Assembly (NCBI RefSeq): GCF_009758015.1
Contig: NZ_WSEL01000003.1
Span: 1,550,001 to 1,614,000, forward strand
Direction of reading: 5' to 3'
From: Ramlibacter pinisoli
GTDB lineage: Bacteria > Pseudomonadota > Gammaproteobacteria > Burkholderiales > Burkholderiaceae_C
Length of the DNA stretch: 64,000 bases
Shown here in pieces: positions 37,479 to 45,982 of this stretch. How positions within the stretch are numbered: position 1 is the first letter of the stretch; every line of letters begins with the position of its first letter. The position numbers were made by a program, and so were the translations under genes. A model generated the notes under the pieces. The model was not told where the DNA came from. It ran no database searches and worked only from the letters and a program-made list of their open reading frames with translations.

Positions 37479-38459
37479 CTAGGCGCGCTCGGCCGCCGGA
37501 TCCCGGCCCATCAAGGCCTGTACCGCAGCCTGCGGCCGCAGGGTGCCGTCGAGCAGCGCGACGACGGCGCTGGCGATGGGCATCTGCACGCCCAGCCGGC
37601 CCGCCCGCTCCACCACCGTGCGGGCGCACAGCACGCCCTCGGCCACGTGGCCCAGCGACTGCACCGCCTGTTCCAGGGTGCGGCCCTGCGCCAGCGCCAG
37701 CCCGACCTGGCGGTTGCGGCTGAGGTCGCCGGTGGCGGTGAGCACCAGGTCGCCCAGGCCGGACAGGCCCATGAAGGTCTCGGGGCGGCCGCCCAGCGCC
37801 ACGCCCAGCCGCGTCATCTCGGCCAGCCCGCGCGTGACCAGGGCGGCGCGCGCGTTCAGCCCCAGCTGCAGGCCGTCGCACAGGCCGGTGGCGATGGCCA
37901 GCACGTTCTTCACCGCCCCGCCGACCTCGGCGCCGGGCAGGTCGTCGTTGGCATAGACGCGCACGCCGGGGCCGTGGAAGGCCGCCACCAGCGCCTCGCG
38001 CACGGCACGATGGGAACTGGCCGCGACCAGTGCCGTCGGCTGGCCGCGCGCCACTTCCTGGGCGAAGCTGGGGCCGGTGAGCGCCCCGGCGAGCAGGCGC
38101 GGAGCCACCGCCGCCTGCACTTCGTGGCCCAGCAGGCCGGTGGACTCGAAGCCCTTGCACAACCAGGCCAGCGGCGCCGTGCAGCCGGCCAGGGCCTGCA
38201 GCAGGCCGCGCAGCCCCGCCATCGGCGTGGCGACGATGACCAGTTCGTGCCGGGCCGCCAGCGCCACCGGGTCGCCGCCGGCCACCGCCAGCGCGTCGGG
38301 CAGGCCGATGCCGGGCAGGTAGCGGCGGTTCTCGCGCTGCTCGCGCAGCACCGCAGCCTGGGTATCGTCGCGGGCCCAGAGGGTGACTTCGTGGCGGGCG
38401 GCGGCGTTGGCCGCGAGGGCCGTGCCCCATGCTCCGGCGCCCAGCACCAGGAGCTTCAT
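37479..38459 (-). CDS. gpsA: Glycerol-3-phosphate dehydrogenase [NAD(P)+] GpsA
   Basis: Makes sn-glycerol 3-phosphate for phospholipids. The 326-residue protein has the NAD(P) loop [10 protein letters not shown] at 7-16, the catalytic Lys segment [20 protein letters not shown], and the [12 protein letters not shown] and [17 protein letters not shown] blocks. Last gene of rhodanese-grxC-secB-gpsA; 4 bp after secB. Confidence 0.95.
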   Translation of the reverse strand: MKLLVLGAGAWGTALAANAAARHEVTLWARDDTQAAVLREQRENRRYLPGIGLPDALAVAGGDPVALAARHELVIVATPMAGLRGLLQALAGCTAPLAWLCKGFESTGLLGHEVQAAVAPRLLAGALTGPSFAQEVARGQPTALVAASSHRAVREALVAAFHGPGVRVYANDDLPGAEVGGAVKNVLAIATGLCDGLQLGLNARAALVTRGLAEMTRLGVALGGRPETFMGLSGLGDLVLTATGDLSRNRQVGLALAQGRTLEQAVQSLGHVAEGVLCARTVVERAGRLGVQMPIASAVVALLDGTLRPQAAVQALMGRDPAAERA

Positions 38460-38463
38460 CGCG

Positions 38464-38934
38464 TCAGGCCGACGTGATGATGCGCGAGGGCTCTTCCTGC
38501 TGCCCCTGCGCCTGCTGCTGCTGCTGCTCGTACATCGACTGGAAGTTGATCTCGGCCAGGTGGACCGGCGGGAAGCCGGCGCGCGTCACCAGGTCGGACA
38601 CGTTGCTGCGCAGGTAGGGGTAGACGATCTGCGGGCAGGCGATGCCCATGATCGGGCTCATCTGCTCGGGCGGCAGGTTGCGGATCTCGAAGATGCCGGC
38701 CTGCTTGGCCTCGACCAGGAACACGGTGCGCTCCTTGATCTTGGTCGTCACGGTGGCGGTGACGCAGACCTCGTACACGCCGTCGGCCGCCTGCTGGGCT
38801 TCCACGCCCAGCTGGATGTCGACCGAGGGCTGCTCCTGCTCGAGCAGGATGCCGGGCGAATTGGGCTGCTCCAGCGAGGCCTCCTTGAGGTAGACGCGCT
38901 GGATCTGGAAGACGGGGTCCTGTTGCTCGGCCAT
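38464..38934 (-). CDS. secB: Protein-export chaperone SecB
   Basis: Tetrameric chaperone that holds precursors unfolded and hands them to SecA. The 156-residue protein has [39 protein letters not shown] and the [26 protein letters not shown] block of the SecA-binding face, then a Gln-rich tail ([12 protein letters not shown]). Length is normal. Lies between grxC and gpsA in the common proteobacterial order. Confidence 0.95.
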   Translation of the reverse strand: MAEQQDPVFQIQRVYLKEASLEQPNSPGILLEQEQPSVDIQLGVEAQQAADGVYEVCVTATVTTKIKERTVFLVEAKQAGIFEIRNLPPEQMSPIMGIACPQIVYPYLRSNVSDLVTRAGFPPVHLAEINFQSMYEQQQQQAQGQQEEPSRIITSA

Positions 38935-39008
38935 GGGGTACTTTCGGTCAGGGAAACGGCCCGCCGCGTGCGGACGGGGCGGGCCGGGATCGGTGGGCGC
39001 GGATTATC

Positions 39009-39269
39009 TCAGGCGCGCTGGAGCAGCGGCACCAGGCCGCCCTGGCTGTCCAGCGCCATCAGGTCGTCGCAGCCGCCCACGTGGGTGTCGCCGATGAAGA
39101 TCTGCGGCACCGTGCGGCGGCCGGTGATCTCCATCATCTTCATGCGTTCCTGCGGCAGGGCATCGACGCGGATCTCGTTGATCTGGTCCACCCCGCGCGC
39201 CTTGAGGATCTGCTTGGCCCGGATGCAATAGGGGCAGACGGCGGTGGTGTACATGGTGACGGGTTGCAT
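39009..39269 (-). CDS. grxC: Glutaredoxin 3 GrxC
   Basis: An 86-residue dithiol glutaredoxin with active site CPYC in [15 protein letters not shown], the [18 protein letters not shown] cis-Pro and glutathione-binding segment, and the family length. It reduces glutathione mixed disulfides. Second gene of the rhodanese-grxC-secB-gpsA operon, 9 bp after the rhodanese gene. Confidence 0.95.
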   Translation of the reverse strand: MQPVTMYTTAVCPYCIRAKQILKARGVDQINEIRVDALPQERMKMMEITGRRTVPQIFIGDTHVGGCDDLMALDSQGGLVPLLQRA

Positions 39270-39278
39270 GGGTCGGAT

Positions 39279-39686
39279 TCAGGCTTTCTCGACCGGCAGG
39301 TTAGCGTCTTTCCACGCCTTGAGTCCGCCGGCCAGGGCTTGGGCCTTGTCGTAGCCCAGTTTCTTGGCCGTCGCCTGCGCGCGGCCCGAGCGGCCGCCGG
39401 TGGCGTCCACGAGCACCAGCGGCAGGGCCTTGTTCCTGACCACGTCGGGCAGCCGCTGCTCGAACTCGCCCAGGGGCACGTTGCGGGCCCCCACCACGTG
39501 CCCGGCGGCGTACTCGTCGGCCTCGGAGACGTCGATCACGACCGCCTTCTCGCGGTTGATCAGCAGCACCGCGCTGGCAGGCGTGAGCCCGCCGGCCGCG
39601 CCGCCCTGCACCACCGGCCACAGCAGCATCGCGCCCGAGGCGGCCGCCACGGCGATGAGCATCCAGTTGTTGATGACGAAGTCCAT
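39279..39686 (-). CDS. Membrane-anchored rhodanese-like protein
   Basis: A 135-residue protein with one N-terminal membrane segment (about 6-28) followed by a rhodanese domain ([27 protein letters not shown]). The active-site loop reads [12 protein letters not shown], where the catalytic Cys is replaced by Thr/Gly, so sulfur transfer is unlikely despite the intact fold. It opens the grxC-secB-gpsA operon and is divergent from gpmA. The family context (YibN-like) is usual here. Confidence 0.88.
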   Translation of the reverse strand: MDFVINNWMLIAVAAASGAMLLWPVVQGGAAGGLTPASAVLLINREKAVVIDVSEADEYAAGHVVGARNVPLGEFEQRLPDVVRNKALPLVLVDATGGRSGRAQATAKKLGYDKAQALAGGLKAWKDANLPVEKA

Positions 39687-39720
39687 CTTGTCCTTGTGTC
39701 GCGCCCTCGGCGCAAACCCG

Positions 39721-39734
39721 GGATTCTAGAATCC
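39721..39734. promoter_or_regulatory. Perfect palindrome between divergent rhodanese and gpmA genes
   Basis: GGATTCTAGAATCC is a 14-bp perfect palindrome containing TAGAAT on both strands, so it could supply -10 elements for both divergent genes, 26-35 nt before their starts. No matching -35 was found on either side. Confidence 0.45.
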
Positions 39735-39758
39735 GCGGTTTCCCCGACTCCGACTCCC

Positions 39759-40502
39759 ATGCACAAGCTCGTCCTGATCCGCCACGGCGAATCGACCTGG
39801 AACCTGGAAAACCGCTTCACCGGCTGGACCGACGTGGACCTCACGCCCACCGGCATCGAGCAGGCCAAGGCCGCCGGCCGCCTGCTGCGCGCCGAGGGCT
39901 GGGAATTCGACGTCTGCCAGACCAGCGTGCTCAAGCGCGCGATCCACACCCTGTGGCACTGTCTCGACGAGATGGACCGGTCCTGGCTGCCGGTGGTCAA
40001 GTCCTGGCGCCTGAACGAGCGCCACTACGGCGGTCTGCAGGGCCTGAACAAGGCCGAGACGGCCAAGACATATGGCGACGAGCAGGTGCTGGTCTGGCGC
40101 CGCAGCTACGACATCCCGCCGCCGCCGCTGGAGCCGTCCGACCCGCGCAGCGAGCGGGGCGACCTGCGCTACGCCCGGATGCCCGCCGGCGAGGTGCCGC
40201 TGACCGAATGCCTGAAGGACACGGTCGCCCGGGTGCTGCCGTTCTGGAACGAGTCCATGGCGCCGGCCATCCGATCGGGCAAGCGCCTGCTGGTGTCGGC
40301 GCACGGCAATTCGATCCGGGCGCTGGTGAAGTACCTGGACGGGATCTCCGACGCCGACATCGTGGGCCTGAACATCCCGAACGGCATCCCGCTCGTCTAC
40401 GAGCTGGACGCCGACCTGAAGCCGATCCGGCACTACTACCTGGGCGACGCCGAGGCGGCGGCCAAGGCGGCGGCGGCGGTGGCCAACCAAGGCAAAGCCT
40501 GA
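39759..40502 (+). CDS. gpmA: 2,3-bisphosphoglycerate-dependent phosphoglycerate mutase GpmA
   Basis: Glycolytic and gluconeogenic enzyme of 247 residues. The phosphohistidine motif LIRHGEST (His9), the block [28 protein letters not shown] and the second His in [15 protein letters not shown] are intact. Length matches the dPGM family. An Ala-rich tail follows residue 232. Confidence 0.96.
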   Translation: MHKLVLIRHGESTWNLENRFTGWTDVDLTPTGIEQAKAAGRLLRAEGWEFDVCQTSVLKRAIHTLWHCLDEMDRSWLPVVKSWRLNERHYGGLQGLNKAETAKTYGDEQVLVWRRSYDIPPPPLEPSDPRSERGDLRYARMPAGEVPLTECLKDTVARVLPFWNESMAPAIRSGKRLLVSAHGNSIRALVKYLDGISDADIVGLNIPNGIPLVYELDADLKPIRHYYLGDAEAAAKAAAAVANQGKA

Positions 40503-40615
40503 CCAGCGCCTGACCTGGCCGGTGCCGGCGCCCCGCGGCGGTGCGGGCTAGGCAAACGGCTTGTAAATCCCCGTGGTTTTCGCACGCCCGGCACCGCTCT
40601 TCTGGAACCCGGGGC

Positions 40616-40652
40616 CTGATGCAGCATCAGAACGTCTTCTCAGGTGTATAAA
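40616..40652 (+). promoter_or_regulatory. Candidate promoter/operator of the S41 protease gene
   Basis: CTGATGC-A-GCATCAG (40616-40630) is a perfect 7-bp inverted repeat ending 16 bp before TATAAA (40647-40652), a good -10. The palindrome covers the -35 position, so a regulator bound there would block the promoter. No TTGACA-like hexamer is present. Confidence 0.45.
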
Positions 40653-40684
40653 TTGGCGCTTCGCGAGAGGACTTGACGTTTCCC

Positions 40685-42124
40685 ATGAGCCACAAACTGA
40701 AGATCGCCGGCTGGATCACGGTGGGCGCGCTGGCCGGCGCCCTGACCACGGTCTCGCTGCAGACCGTCGCGCGTGGCACCCTGGCGCCGCTGCCGCTGGA
40801 AGAACTGCAGCAACTCGCCGCGGTCTTCGGCATGGTCAAGACCGACTACGTCGAGCCGGTCGACGAGAAGAAGCTCATCACCGACGCCATCTCCGGCATG
40901 GTGGCCAGCCTCGACCCGCACTCGCAGTACTTCGACAAGAAGTCGTTCAAGGAATTCCGCGAGGGCACCTCCGGCCGCTTCGTCGGCGTGGGCATCGAGA
41001 TCTCGCAGGAAGACGGCCTGGTCAAGGTGGTCTCGCCGATCGAGGGCTCGCCCGCCTACCGCGCCGGCCTCAAGCCGAATGACCTGATCACCAAGATCGA
41101 CGACACCGTGGTCAAGGGCCTGTCGCTGTCCGATGCGGTCAAGCGCATGCGCGGCGAGCCCAACACCAACGTCACGCTCACCATCTTCCGCAAGGACGAG
41201 AGCCGCTCCTTCCCGGTCACCATCCGGCGCGAGGAGATCCGCACGATCTCCGTCAAGGGCAAGGTGGTGGAGCCCGGCTACGCCTGGATCCGCCTGTCGC
41301 AGTTCCAGGAGCGCACCGTCGACGACTTCGTGCGCAAGGTCGAGGAGATCTACAAGGGCGATCCCAACCTGCGCGGGCTGGTGCTCGACCTGCGCAACGA
41401 CCCGGGCGGCCTGCTCGATGCGGCCGTGGCCATCTCGGCTGCCTTCCTGCCCGAGAACGTCACCGTGGTGTCCACCAACGGCCAGCTGGCCGAGAGCAAG
41501 TTCATCTACAAGGCGGCGCCGGAGTTCTACCAGCGCCGCTCCGGTGCCGACCCGCTGCGCCGCCTGCCGGCCGGCCTGAAGACGGTGCCGCTGGTCGTGC
41601 TGGTGAACGAAGGCTCGGCCTCGGCCAGCGAGATCGTCGCCGGCGCCCTGCAGGACCACAAGCGCGCCACCATCCTGGGCAGCCAGACCTTCGGCAAGGG
41701 CTCGGTGCAGACGGTGCGCCCGCTCGGCCCCGACACTGGCCTGAAGCTCACCACGGCGCGCTACTTCACGCCCAGCGGCAAGTCCATCCAGGCGCGCGGC
41801 ATCGTGCCCGACGTGCTGGTCGACGAGAGCGAGGAAGGCAACCTGTTCTCGCTGCTGCGCACCCGCGAGGCCGACCTCGAGAAGCACCTCGCCAGCGGCC
41901 AGGGCCCCGAGGTCAAGGACCCGGCGCGCGACAAGCTGCGCGAGGAAGCCCGCAAGAAGGCCGAGGAGGAAGCGCGCAAGGCCATCGCCGACCGCAAGAT
42001 GCCCGAGCTGGGCAGCGACAAGGACTTCCAGCTGCTGCAGGCCATCAACCAGCTGAAGGGCCGTCCGGTCCTGATCAGCAAGACCCAGGTCATCGAGAAC
42101 AAGAACGAGAAGAAGGAACAGTGA
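40685..42124 (+). CDS. C-terminal processing peptidase, S41 family
   Basis: Periplasmic or membrane-anchored serine protease of about 479 residues. An N-terminal signal anchor (HKLKIAGWITVGALAGALTT) leads to a PDZ domain (GRFVGVGIEISQEDGLVKVVSPIEGSP area), then the protease domain with catalytic Ser in VNEGSASASE and Lys in TFGKGSVQTV. The C-terminus is a charged helix (KLREEARKKAEEEARKA). Such CTPs trim envelope proteins and peptidoglycan hydrolases. GAGAGG at 40665-40670 is 14 nt from this ATG and 2 nt from an in-frame TTG at 40673, so the start is uncertain. Confidence 0.92.
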   Translation: MSHKLKIAGWITVGALAGALTTVSLQTVARGTLAPLPLEELQQLAAVFGMVKTDYVEPVDEKKLITDAISGMVASLDPHSQYFDKKSFKEFREGTSGRFVGVGIEISQEDGLVKVVSPIEGSPAYRAGLKPNDLITKIDDTVVKGLSLSDAVKRMRGEPNTNVTLTIFRKDESRSFPVTIRREEIRTISVKGKVVEPGYAWIRLSQFQERTVDDFVRKVEEIYKGDPNLRGLVLDLRNDPGGLLDAAVAISAAFLPENVTVVSTNGQLAESKFIYKAAPEFYQRRSGADPLRRLPAGLKTVPLVVLVNEGSASASEIVAGALQDHKRATILGSQTFGKGSVQTVRPLGPDTGLKLTTARYFTPSGKSIQARGIVPDVLVDESEEGNLFSLLRTREADLEKHLASGQGPEVKDPARDKLREEARKKAEEEARKAIADRKMPELGSDKDFQLLQAINQLKGRPVLISKTQVIENKNEKKEQ

Positions 42125-42156
42125 TCCGGGCGGCGCAGGCCGCCGGGTTGACCATG

Positions 42157-42186
42157 AAAGCCGGCGCGAGCCGGCTTTTCCTTTTG
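42157..42186 (+). terminator. Rho-independent terminator of the S41 protease gene
   Basis: AAAGCCGGC (42157-42165), GCGA loop, GCCGGCTTT (42170-42178), followed by TCCTTTT. A textbook hairpin with T-rich tail, 33 bp after the stop codon. Confidence 0.85.
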
Positions 42187-42302
42187 TGGCCCGCGCAGGG
42201 CGCTGTCCCTTTTTGAGCCCGCGCAGGGCGGTGTCCCTTTTGTGGCCTGCGCAGTGCGCTGTCCCTTTTTGGGCCCGCGCAGTGCGCTGTCCCTTTTTCG
42301 GG
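42180..42302. repeat. 28-bp tandem repeat, four units plus a partial fifth
   Basis: Units at 42180-42206, 42207-42234, 42235-42262 and 42263-42290, then a partial copy from 42291. Each has a CCCTTTTTG-type start, a GC-rich centre containing GCGCAGGGCG or GCGCAGTGCG, and ends in CTGT or GTGT. Copies differ at a few positions, so it is not a recent duplication. It lies between the protease terminator and moeB; the last partial copy runs into the moeB -10. Confidence 0.85.
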
Positions 42303-42314
42303 ACAATCCGGGCC

Positions 42315-43070
42315 ATGACCGACGACGACCTGCTGCGCTACTCCCGCCACATCCTGCTGGAGGAAATCGGGATCGACGGCCAAGAGCGGCTGGCGGCCGG
42401 CCACGCCCTGGTCATCGGTGCCGGCGGGCTGGGCTCGCCGGTGGCCCTGTACCTGGGCACGGCCGGCGTCGGCCGCATCACGCTGGTGGACGCCGACACG
42501 GTGGACGTCACCAACCTCCAGCGGCAGATCGCCCATGCGATGGACCGCGTGGGCCAGCCCAAGGTCGCCTCGGCGCGCGCCGCGATCGCCGGCCTGAACC
42601 CCCATGTGCAGGTCGAGGCGGTGCAGGCGCGGGCCGATGCGGCCCTGCTCGACACCCTGGTGGCGCGGGCCGACGTGGTGGTCGACTGCTGCGACAACTT
42701 CGCCACCCGCCAGGCCGTCAACGCCGCCTGCGTGCGGCACGGCAAGCCGCTGGTCTCGGGCGCTGCCATCCGGTTCGACGGCCAGCTCGCGGTGTTCGAC
42801 GTGCGCGACCCCGCCTCGCCCTGCTACGCCTGCGTGTTCCCGCCCGATGCGGCGCCGGAGGAGACCCGCTGCGCCACCATGGGCGTGTTCGCGCCCCTGG
42901 TGGGCATCATCGGGGCGATGCAGGCCGCGGAGGCGCTCAAGCTGCTGTGCGGCGCGGGCACGCCGGCCACCGGTGCGCTCCTGATGCTGGACGCGCGCAC
43001 GATGGACTGGACCCGCCTGGGCACGCCACGCCACGCCGGCTGCCCGGTGTGCGCCACGCGCGCCGGCTGA
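42315..43070 (+). CDS. moeB: MoeB/ThiF-type sulfur-carrier adenylyltransferase
   Basis: E1-like enzyme that adenylates a ubiquitin-like sulfur carrier (MoaD or ThiS). The 251-residue protein has the ATP loop GAGGLGSPVALYL, the Asp-Asn block ADVVVDCCDNFATRQ, zinc pairs CYAC and CPVC, and a Cys in ETRCATMGVFAP near the catalytic position. It lacks a C-terminal rhodanese domain. MoeB versus ThiF cannot be decided from context. GACAAT ends 7 nt before the ATG. Its stop is 1 bp from the convergent AsmA gene. Confidence 0.88.
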   Translation: MTDDDLLRYSRHILLEEIGIDGQERLAAGHALVIGAGGLGSPVALYLGTAGVGRITLVDADTVDVTNLQRQIAHAMDRVGQPKVASARAAIAGLNPHVQVEAVQARADAALLDTLVARADVVVDCCDNFATRQAVNAACVRHGKPLVSGAAIRFDGQLAVFDVRDPASPCYACVFPPDAAPEETRCATMGVFAPLVGIIGAMQAAEALKLLCGAGTPATGALLMLDARTMDWTRLGTPRHAGCPVCATRAG

Positions 43071-43071
43071 G

Positions 43072-45237
43072 TCAGCGCTTCGCGGAAGCCGCGCCCATCT
43101 TCTTGCCCGGATCGTCGACGGTCTTGCCGCCCGACCCGGCGACCGGCGGCGCGGTCTGCTCCACGCGCGCCTCGGCCCGCGGCGCCGCCACGTTGCGCAG
43201 GGTGGCCACGCAGTCGATGTCCTCGCCGGGTCCGGTCTCGATGGTGGCCGCCAGCGCCAGCAGCGGGTTGATCGCGCCCAGCGCGAGGGCGGCCGCGGCG
43301 CGTCCGCCCAGGGCGGTCTTGTCCAGCCCGTACCGGGGTGCGCCGAACGTGCCGCCGATCTCCAGCGGCGAACGCACGCTCAGGATGCTGTGGTCCTTGG
43401 GCGCTGGCTTGACGTAGATGGCCAGTGCCTCGCGCGCGAAGTCGACGCGGGCGTGGCCGGTGAACACGGTGTCGTTGGTGTCCATCACCAGCGCGCGCGA
43501 GAGCATCACGCCCTTGTCGACGTCGAACGCCATGGCGGCGCAGCGCGTCTGCACCCGCTGGTCGCCCTCGACGAAGAACTTGATCAGCTCGCCGCCGTCC
43601 AGGCCGGCGATCTCCAGCAGGATGTTGCTGATCTCGCCCCGGCCCATCAGCATCGCGACATTGCCCGACGAGGTGCCGAGCAGCTGTGCGACCGAATTGC
43701 CGCGCGCCTTCAGGTCGATCTGCGCCTGCACCTTGCCGACGCTGTTGCGCAGCGACTGGGAGGCCGGCACCAGCCGGCTCAGGTCCAGCGACCGCCCATC
43801 GAGGCGGGCCTGCACGGCCGCCGGGGCAGCCGTCGCGTCCAGGCGCAGCTGTCCGGTCAGGCGGCCACCCGCGATGCCCAGGTCCAGCGGGTCGAGCACC
43901 AGCACGCCGTCCTTCAGCAGCACATGGGTGCTCATGCGGTCCAGCGGCAGGCCCTTGGCGTTGACCACCTTGGCGGCGTCGATCCGCACGTCGGCATTCA
44001 TGGTCTTGAGCCGGCTGACGTCGACCGTCGCAGTCGGCAGCACCTTGCGCATCGGGTCCTTCGCCTCCTTCTTGCCCTTGGCCTTGCGCGAGGAGGCGGG
44101 CGCAGCCGCGATCTGGGTGCCCTTGGCGGTGAACGTGGCGGCCGGCTGGGGAGGCTCCTTCGCGCCGGGCTTGTCCTGCATGCCGATCACCGGCGCCAGG
44201 TCCGCGAAATCCAGCATGCGCGATTTCAGCTGGCCGGTCAGCGACGGCACCTTGCCCGCATGGTCGTACGCGAGCTCTCCGGCGATGTCGGAGTGCCCGA
44301 GCCGGCCGTCGATGCGGCGCACGCGCCAGGACTCACCCTGCTTGGACAGCTGCCCGGCCACGGTGTAGCGCGGCGTGTCGGGCAGCACGACGCCCACCAG
44401 CTTGTACAGCTCCGCGAGGTTGTTGCCCTGCAGCTGGAATTCGACGTTGGCGCCGTCCAGGGTGGCGAGGCTCGCGACCGCGCCGCGTGCGCGCAGGCTG
44501 GTGGCGCCGGCGGCCACCTGCACTTCGGCCGGGAACGGCTGCTGCAGCGGTGCGCTCAGGTACAGCACGTCCCCCGTGCGGCCCTGCGCCGTGAACGGCT
44601 GGTCCTGCCAGCGGCCCTGGGCCTTGAAGCGCAGTGGCATGGCTGGATCGTTGGCCGGCGTCCCTTCGGCCGGGGCGGCCGGGGCGGCGCCGGCACCCGG
44701 CCGCCGGTCCATCGCGAACTCGGCCCGCACGTCGGCGCCCTGCGCATGCGCCACGTAGTGCGCCGTTCCCTGGTCGACCACCAGCGCGCCGATCGACGGC
44801 ACGTTGCGTTCGTCCTTGGTATCGCTGCCCAGCGCCCAGGTGCGGCGCCCATCCGCGTCCTGCTGCAGCCCGAGCTGGGGACGGGTGAGCCGGATCAGCG
44901 GCAGCTCGATCCGCCGCCGCATCAGCAGCGGCAGCAGGCGCACGTCGACTTCGGCCGCATCGGCCTTGATGAGGTAGCGGTCCTGGGCCCAGTCGGGGTT
45001 GGCGAACTCGATGCCGTCCATCAGCACCCGGGTCGTGCCGCCGACCTTCACGTCCAGGCGCTTGGTGATCTCGAAGTGGCGGCCGGTCTTCTGGCTGACG
45101 TAGCGGTTCACCGGCCCGCGCAGCATGTCCCAGGGGAAGAAGGTGACCAGCACCAGCAGCGCCAGGATGAGCACGCCGAACGCGGCCAGCACCTTCACCC
45201 AGGTGCGGGACCAGGGCGACCCGGCGGCGTGCCTCAT
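43072..45237 (-). CDS. AsmA-family protein
   Basis: A 721-residue inner-membrane-anchored periplasmic protein. One membrane segment (about 12-35) follows a short cytoplasmic start; the rest is an extended beta-rich region with the N-terminal AsmA block (RYVSQKTGRHFEITKRLDV) and the C-terminal AsmA domain (GNVAMLMGRGEISNILLEIAGLD and CAAMAFDVDKGVM). AsmA-like proteins are bridge-type lipid transporters to the outer membrane. A Lys-rich spacer (SSRKAKGKKEAKDPMRK) lies near residue 410. The start has AGAGGTGAGG upstream. A 44-codon gene precedes it by 7 bp. Confidence 0.87.
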   Translation of the reverse strand: MRHAAGSPWSRTWVKVLAAFGVLILALLVLVTFFPWDMLRGPVNRYVSQKTGRHFEITKRLDVKVGGTTRVLMDGIEFANPDWAQDRYLIKADAAEVDVRLLPLLMRRRIELPLIRLTRPQLGLQQDADGRRTWALGSDTKDERNVPSIGALVVDQGTAHYVAHAQGADVRAEFAMDRRPGAGAAPAAPAEGTPANDPAMPLRFKAQGRWQDQPFTAQGRTGDVLYLSAPLQQPFPAEVQVAAGATSLRARGAVASLATLDGANVEFQLQGNNLAELYKLVGVVLPDTPRYTVAGQLSKQGESWRVRRIDGRLGHSDIAGELAYDHAGKVPSLTGQLKSRMLDFADLAPVIGMQDKPGAKEPPQPAATFTAKGTQIAAAPASSRKAKGKKEAKDPMRKVLPTATVDVSRLKTMNADVRIDAAKVVNAKGLPLDRMSTHVLLKDGVLVLDPLDLGIAGGRLTGQLRLDATAAPAAVQARLDGRSLDLSRLVPASQSLRNSVGKVQAQIDLKARGNSVAQLLGTSSGNVAMLMGRGEISNILLEIAGLDGGELIKFFVEGDQRVQTRCAAMAFDVDKGVMLSRALVMDTNDTVFTGHARVDFAREALAIYVKPAPKDHSILSVRSPLEIGGTFGAPRYGLDKTALGGRAAAALALGAINPLLALAATIETGPGEDIDCVATLRNVAAPRAEARVEQTAPPVAGSGGKTVDDPGKKMGAASAKR

Positions 45238-45244
45238 CGCCGCC

Positions 45245-45379
45245 TCACCTCTGCGCCGTGGTGTCGGCCTGCGGCATGGCCGGTGCGGCCGACTGGTCGG
45301 CCGGCTCACCCAGCGCGACGAGGCCGGCAGCCAGCAGCGTGCCGAAGAAGATGATGAGGGTGTGAAGAACCAGCTTCAT
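45245..45379 (-). CDS. Small membrane peptide upstream of the AsmA gene
   Basis: A 44-residue peptide, one hydrophobic helix (LVLHTLIIFFGTLLAAGLVA) followed by a short polar tail with Pro and Gln. It begins with ATG, has AGG about 8 nt upstream, and ends 7 bp before the AsmA gene start, so it is probably co-transcribed. Not recognised; could help localise or regulate the AsmA protein. Its small size keeps confidence moderate. Confidence 0.5.
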   Translation of the reverse strand: MKLVLHTLIIFFGTLLAAGLVALGEPADQSAAPAMPQADTTAQR

Positions 45380-45462
45380 TGCAAGGCCTGCGCGGCGGCG
45401 CGCAAAGTGCGATGAGTCTGGTGCGGTCGACGCCAATGGCCGGTCAGTGGCCCGCGTAAGCT

Positions 45463-45484
45463 CCTGTCGGTACGTGCCTACAGG
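45463..45484. promoter_or_regulatory. Imperfect inverted repeat upstream of the response-regulator gene
   Basis: A 22-bp near-palindrome with arms CCTGTCGGTACG and its match ending CCTACAGG, symmetric at 18 of 22 positions, lies 73 bp before the start. A related CCCGCATACGCT-TGTCGG sequence lies about 90 bp before the DUF883 gene (48171-48186), suggesting a shared control site. Confidence 0.45.
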
Positions 45485-45556
45485 CGCGCGCCGGACGCTG
45501 CCCTACGATGGCGGATTGCCCCCGCCCCGCGGGGATGCCCATCCGCCTGCGAGCCC

Positions 45557-45940
45557 GTGGAACTGAGAACCTTCATCGTCGAGGACAACGCCACCATCCG
45601 CGAGAACCTCATCGGCACGCTCGAGGAGCTCGCCTGCATCCGGGCGCTGGCCTGGGCCGACACCGAGCGCGACGCCCGCGCCTGGCTGGCGCGGCCGCAG
45701 GTCGACTGGGACCTGGCCATCGTCGACCTCTTCCTCAAGCAGGGCAGCGGGCTGGGCGTGCTGGAGGCGTGCCGCGGGCGCCGCCCCGAACAGCGCGTGG
45801 TGGTGCTCTCCAACTACGCCACCACCGAGATGCGCAAGCGCTGCTCGCAGCTGGGCGCCGATGCGGTGTTCGACAAGTCCAACGAGATCGACGCGCTGAT
45901 CGACTACTGCATGCAGCAGTCGGAAGCCTCGCGCGCCTGA
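45557..45940 (+). CDS. Single-domain response regulator
   Basis: A 127-residue receiver domain without output domain. The acidic pair is in FIVEDNA, the phosphoacceptor Asp in DLAIVDLFLKQGSG, the Thr/Ser switch in VVVLSNYAT and Lys in VFDKSNEID. Start is GTG. Such regulators act by protein contact or as phosphate sinks. It ends 43 bp from the convergent NarL-type gene and may connect with the adjacent kinase. Confidence 0.88.
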   Translation: MELRTFIVEDNATIRENLIGTLEELACIRALAWADTERDARAWLARPQVDWDLAIVDLFLKQGSGLGVLEACRGRRPEQRVVVLSNYATTEMRKRCSQLGADAVFDKSNEIDALIDYCMQQSEASRA

Positions 45941-45982
45941 TGCCGCGCCGGGCCGGGTGGCCGGCGGCGCGGAGTGCCCTGC

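Noticed and set aside
42180..42302. CRISPR array
   Set aside because: Units are directly tandem with no spacers and diverge from each other; no cas genes are present.
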